This document shows, piece after piece, positions 6,194-8,311 of a DNA stretch of 8,311 nucleotides. The notes under the pieces were generated by a model. That model worked only from the letters and a program-made list of their open reading frames with translations. It had not been told where the DNA came from and ran no database searches. The position numbers and the translations under genes were made by a program. Source of the stretch: JANNFX01 sp040080075 (GTDB lineage Bacteria; Pseudomonadota; Alphaproteobacteria; Rhizobiales; Hyphomicrobiaceae); the NCBI GenBank assembly GCA_040080075.1, contig JBEBJD010000181.1:1-8311 (forward strand), written 5' to 3'. Within the stretch, counting starts at the first letter, position 1, and each line of letters opens with the position of its first letter.

Positions 6194-6240
6194 TGAAGTT
6201 TCTTGGTACGCTCCTTCAAAACCAGCCGGGCAAACCCATC

Positions 6241-6555
6241 ATGGCCGAATTCATATTCATAATGCACAACGACACGCGGCCCGGCACATCTGATGTCGGC
6301 GATAAACATGACGAACAATGGGATGACTATCTCAAGAAGCTTCAATTGAGTGGCTGTTTCCGGGGCGGCAGCGTCATCGGCCACGGTGGCTGCTTCCGCA
6401 AGGACGGCACCGCGCCTTCAATTACATCTCACATTGGCGGCTTCATCCGTGTCGAATCCAATAGCCTGCAAAGCGCCCAAGAATTGTTGCATGCAAACCC
6501 TGTATATGAGGCGGGCGGCACGGTAGAAATCCGGGAGCTGCCGCGTAGCGATTGA
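6241..6555 (+). CDS. YCII-related domain protein
   Basis: A 104-aa protein from the ATG at 6241. It opens MAEFIFIMHND, followed by W..YL..L..SG.F.GGS.IG, a cysteine-containing RKDG segment, GGFIRVES and a helix SAQELLHANPVYEAGGTVEIRELP. This order matches the YCII-related / DGPF fold, a dimeric alpha-beta barrel of about 100 residues. Most members have no proven reaction; some are dehalogenase-like or isomerase-like. The ATG at 6193 would add 16 residues and overlaps the kinase stop (TAATG), so coupled translation from there is a real alternative. A still longer frame opening at 5992 is rejected because it runs through kinase coding sequence. The position suggests co-transcription with the kinase, but a functional link is not evident. 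Confidence 0.8.
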   Translation: MAEFIFIMHNDTRPGTSDVGDKHDEQWDDYLKKLQLSGCFRGGSVIGHGGCFRKDGTAPSITSHIGGFIRVESNSLQSAQELLHANPVYEAGGTVEIRELPRSD

Positions 6556-6582
6556 CGCTCACAGGCCGGCGCGTGATATGTT
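6552..6582 (+). promoter_or_regulatory. Candidate promoter for the HAD hydrolase gene
   Basis: TTGACG (6552-6557) matches the -35 consensus at five of six positions and overlaps the YCII stop codon. The -10 side is weaker: TATGTT (6577-6582) at 19-bp spacing, or GATATG (6575-6580) at 17 bp. Transcription would begin near 6588, upstream of the possible CTG start at 6622. The strong -35 but weak -10 keeps this tentative. Confidence 0.35.
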
Positions 6583-6693
6583 GCTCAAAAGCGCTCCGTC
6601 AAATCAACGAAAGACGATCCTCTGACCCGCACCGCAGAACCCGCACCCTCAGTTCACTCCGTTCCCATCATTCTTGACCACGCTGGACCGCTT

Positions 6694-7521
6694 TTGTCAG
6701 CTTATGACGTTCTGCTGTGTGACGTGTGGGGCGTGGTGCACGACGGCCACGTGGCGTTTAACGAGGCGACGGCTGCCCTCACCGCATTCCGGGACCAGGG
6801 TGGTACCGTAATTCTCGTCTCTAATGCGCCGGTGCCTCAAGCGCGTGTTGAAACTATGCTCGACCAGCGCAAAGTTCCGCGCACGGCTTGGGATGCGATC
6901 GTGACATCAGGCGATATTGCTCTTACGCATATGGCAAACCGGGGCTTCAAAAAAGTATATGGCATCGGCCCGCGCGACCGCGATGCGGCGTTCTTTGCAG
7001 CCTCACCCTCCGAGTTCACCAGTCTCGAGACGGCGGAGGCCATCGTGTGTACCGGCCTCGACGACGACGTCAATGAGACGGCGGAAGACTACCGTGGCAT
7101 CCTAGAACAAGCGATTGCGAGAACGCTGCCGTTCGTGTGCGCCAACCCGGATCTCGTCGTCGATGTAGGGGGGCGCCATTACTGGTGTGCGGGTGCCATT
7201 GCCGATCTCTACGCTCACATGGGCGGCGAGGTTTATTGGGCCGGCAAACCCGGCGTCTCGGCCTACGGCACGGCCCACGCCGTGGCCGAGAAACTGCGCG
7301 GTACCCCCGTCGATCGAAGTCGCGTTCTCGCCATCGGCGATGCCATCCGCACCGACCTTGCCGCCGCCCGCAATTTCGGAGTCGATGCCATTTTCGTCGC
7401 CTCAGGCATTCACCACCATGAGGCAATCGAAGGCGGACAACTGTCGCAAGACAAGCTCGAAAAGTTGTTCCAGCCCGGCACCCCCAGCGCGATTGCCGCC
7501 ATGACGGGCTTGCGGTGGTAG
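6694..7521 (+). CDS. HAD-superfamily class IIA hydrolase (TIGR01459-like)
   Basis: A 275-aa protein if read from TTG at 6694. Motif I is LLCDVWGVVHDG with nucleophile Asp10, where the usual second Asp is Trp12. Motif II is VSNAP (Ser43), motif III is Lys185 in WAGKPG, and motif IV is IGDAIRTD (214-221). The cap lies between motifs II and III (about 60-180), the class IIA NagD/PGP arrangement. Members are predicted phosphatases; the substrate is unknown. The TTG start is probably too short: the upstream in-frame codons read VPIILDHAGPLLSAYD, which resembles the usual N-terminus of this family. The frame is open from 6577 with no ATG, GTG or other TTG; CTG at 6622 would add 24 residues. It ends 13 bases before the stop of the converging SDR gene. 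Confidence 0.85.
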   Translation: MSAYDVLLCDVWGVVHDGHVAFNEATAALTAFRDQGGTVILVSNAPVPQARVETMLDQRKVPRTAWDAIVTSGDIALTHMANRGFKKVYGIGPRDRDAAFFAASPSEFTSLETAEAIVCTGLDDDVNETAEDYRGILEQAIARTLPFVCANPDLVVDVGGRHYWCAGAIADLYAHMGGEVYWAGKPGVSAYGTAHAVAEKLRGTPVDRSRVLAIGDAIRTDLAAARNFGVDAIFVASGIHHHEAIEGGQLSQDKLEKLFQPGTPSAIAAMTGLRW

Positions 7522-7528
7522 GTGCGTC

Positions 7529-7546
7529 GCGGGTTTAGAGACCCGC
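7529..7546. terminator. Hairpin between convergent HAD and SDR genes, possible bidirectional terminator
   Basis: GCGGGT (7529-7534) and ACCCGC (7541-7546) pair perfectly around a 6-base loop, and the hairpin covers the stop codon of the SDR gene. It sits between convergent genes, where terminators are expected, but no T-run follows on either strand, so it may only assist termination or be incidental. Confidence 0.3.
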
Positions 7547-8290
7547 CATCATGCCGCCATCGATGCACAGCTCTGCACCCGTCATATACGAGCTGTCTTC
7601 TGACGCGAGAAACAGAGCTCCCTTGGCAATATCTTGCGTGGTGCCAAAGCGCTTCAGCAGCGTGCGATCGATCAGTCCCTTGTGAAACGCTGGGTTCTTC
7701 AAAGCACGCTCGGTCAATGCGGTTTCGATGAAACCGGGTGACAACGCATTGACGCGAATGCCGAATGGCGCGTACTCAACCGCGAGTGCGCGCGTCAATG
7801 CCAGCACCGCTCCTTTGGTGGCGGAATAACCAGCCAACTGGCGCAGGCCCTTGTGGCCCATGACCGAGGCCACATTGACCAGCGACGCGGTTTTTGACAA
7901 CCGCAAGAGTTCGAAACCATCGCGCGCCAGACGCACCACGCCATCGAGATTGACTTCGCGAATCTTGGTCCAGTCTGCATCGGACATATGCCGGAAGTCT
8001 GTGCGCACGTTGAGGCCGGCATTATTGACCAGCACATCGATGCGCCCATGCGCTCCCTGGATCTGACGCATCAGCGCCGTCACGTCCTGACCGCGCGAAA
8101 CATCGACCGTCAGTGCCGTGGCACCATGCCCCTGGGCGGACAGCGCCACCGCTGCTGCCGTCGCACTCTCGCCGTTAACGTCAGTGACGTAAACGTGGGC
8201 CCCTTCGGCGGCAAATAGAGTGGCAGTCGCCAGGCCAATGCCAGCCCCCGCGCCCGTTACAACGGCGATTTTTCCAGCCAGCCGGCCCAT
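7535..8290 (-). CDS. Short-chain dehydrogenase/reductase (classical SDR)
   Basis: A 251-aa enzyme from the ATG at 8290. The Rossmann motif TGAGAGIG is at 12-19. Asp37 at the end of the second strand (VYVTDVNG) favours NAD(H) over NADP(H). VDV (62-64), NNAG (89-92) and the catalytic tetrad Asn114, Ser142, Tyr155 and Lys159 (YSATK) are all present, as are PGFIET (185-190) and the C-terminal CIDGGMMAGL. It should be an active NAD-dependent alcohol/ketone oxidoreductase, as in the FabG or glucose 1-dehydrogenase-like subgroup; the substrate cannot be told. The ATG is preferred over a TTG at 8302 because GAGGA lies 5 nt upstream of it. Nothing in its surroundings ties it to the kinase genes. Confidence 0.93.
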   Translation of the reverse strand: MGRLAGKIAVVTGAGAGIGLATATLFAAEGAHVYVTDVNGESATAAAVALSAQGHGATALTVDVSRGQDVTALMRQIQGAHGRIDVLVNNAGLNVRTDFRHMSDADWTKIREVNLDGVVRLARDGFELLRLSKTASLVNVASVMGHKGLRQLAGYSATKGAVLALTRALAVEYAPFGIRVNALSPGFIETALTERALKNPAFHKGLIDRTLLKRFGTTQDIAKGALFLASEDSSYMTGAELCIDGGMMAGL

Positions 8291-8295
8291 ACGTG

Positions 8296-8300
8296 TCCTC
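8296..8300 (-). promoter_or_regulatory. Shine-Dalgarno sequence of the SDR gene
   Basis: The minus strand reads GAGGA five bases before the ATG at 8290. This selects that ATG over the TTG at 8302, which itself overlaps the ribosome-binding site. Confidence 0.6.
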
Positions 8301-8311
8301 AAGCTTGTTTG

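Noticed and set aside
5992..6240. Longer YCII reading starting at 5992
   Set aside because: It runs about 200 bases through the WD40 coding sequence in another frame, is Arg-rich without domain sense, and the YCII domain begins at 6241.
6578..6625. 15-codon upstream ORF (ATG at 6578) before the HAD gene
   Set aside because: Too short to support as a leader peptide, with no regulatory codon run; mentioned only as a possible frameshifted N-terminus.

Overview
The window looks like a chromosomal segment of a moderately GC-rich Proteobacterium, most likely an alphaproteobacterium of the Hyphomicrobiales (Rhizobiales) type. This is inferred from protein style: a class IIA HAD hydrolase with a DVWGVVHDG motif, an HRDIAPDN-type membrane kinase, and a paired TPM-domain operon. 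No rRNA, tRNA, transposase or CRISPR array is visible, so the taxonomy is tentative.

Layout. (1) Positions 1-771 hold the 3' tail of a glycine-rich TPM-domain protein (YgcG type) and a complete two-TM TPM-domain protein. This resembles the end of a lemA-TPM-TPM cluster. (2) Positions 859-1685 hold a compact, AT-richer two-gene unit. A Panacea (SocA/DUF4065-like) antitoxin candidate is followed, with a 1-nt TAATG overlap, by a 95-aa protein with RelE/ParE-like layout. This is a candidate PanAT toxin-antitoxin system. An inverted-repeat element sits across its -10-like box and start codon. (3) Positions 1776-6193 form a Ser/Thr phospho-signalling island. On the minus strand an FHA-domain protein and a PP2C phosphatase overlap by 1 nt. 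Divergently, across about 370 bp, lies an 820-aa kinase with a Pro/Ala/Lys-rich linker, one transmembrane helix and a seven-repeat WD40 propeller. (4) A YCII-domain protein follows the kinase. (5) A HAD-IIA hydrolase with an unclear start (only TTG, or upstream CTG) converges on a minus-strand SDR oxidoreductase, with a small hairpin over the junction.

How the parts fit. Kinase, phosphatase and FHA reader are the three components of a reversible Ser/Thr phosphorylation circuit. Here the kinase is predicted to place a WD40 propeller across the membrane. No type VI secretion gene is visible, although similar trios occur in T6SS clusters. The Panacea pair looks like a mobile insertion between housekeeping-like genes. 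The strongest candidates for something under-described are the putative toxin partner of the Panacea protein and the kinase-TM-WD40 / FHA / PP2C circuit with its unusual key residues.
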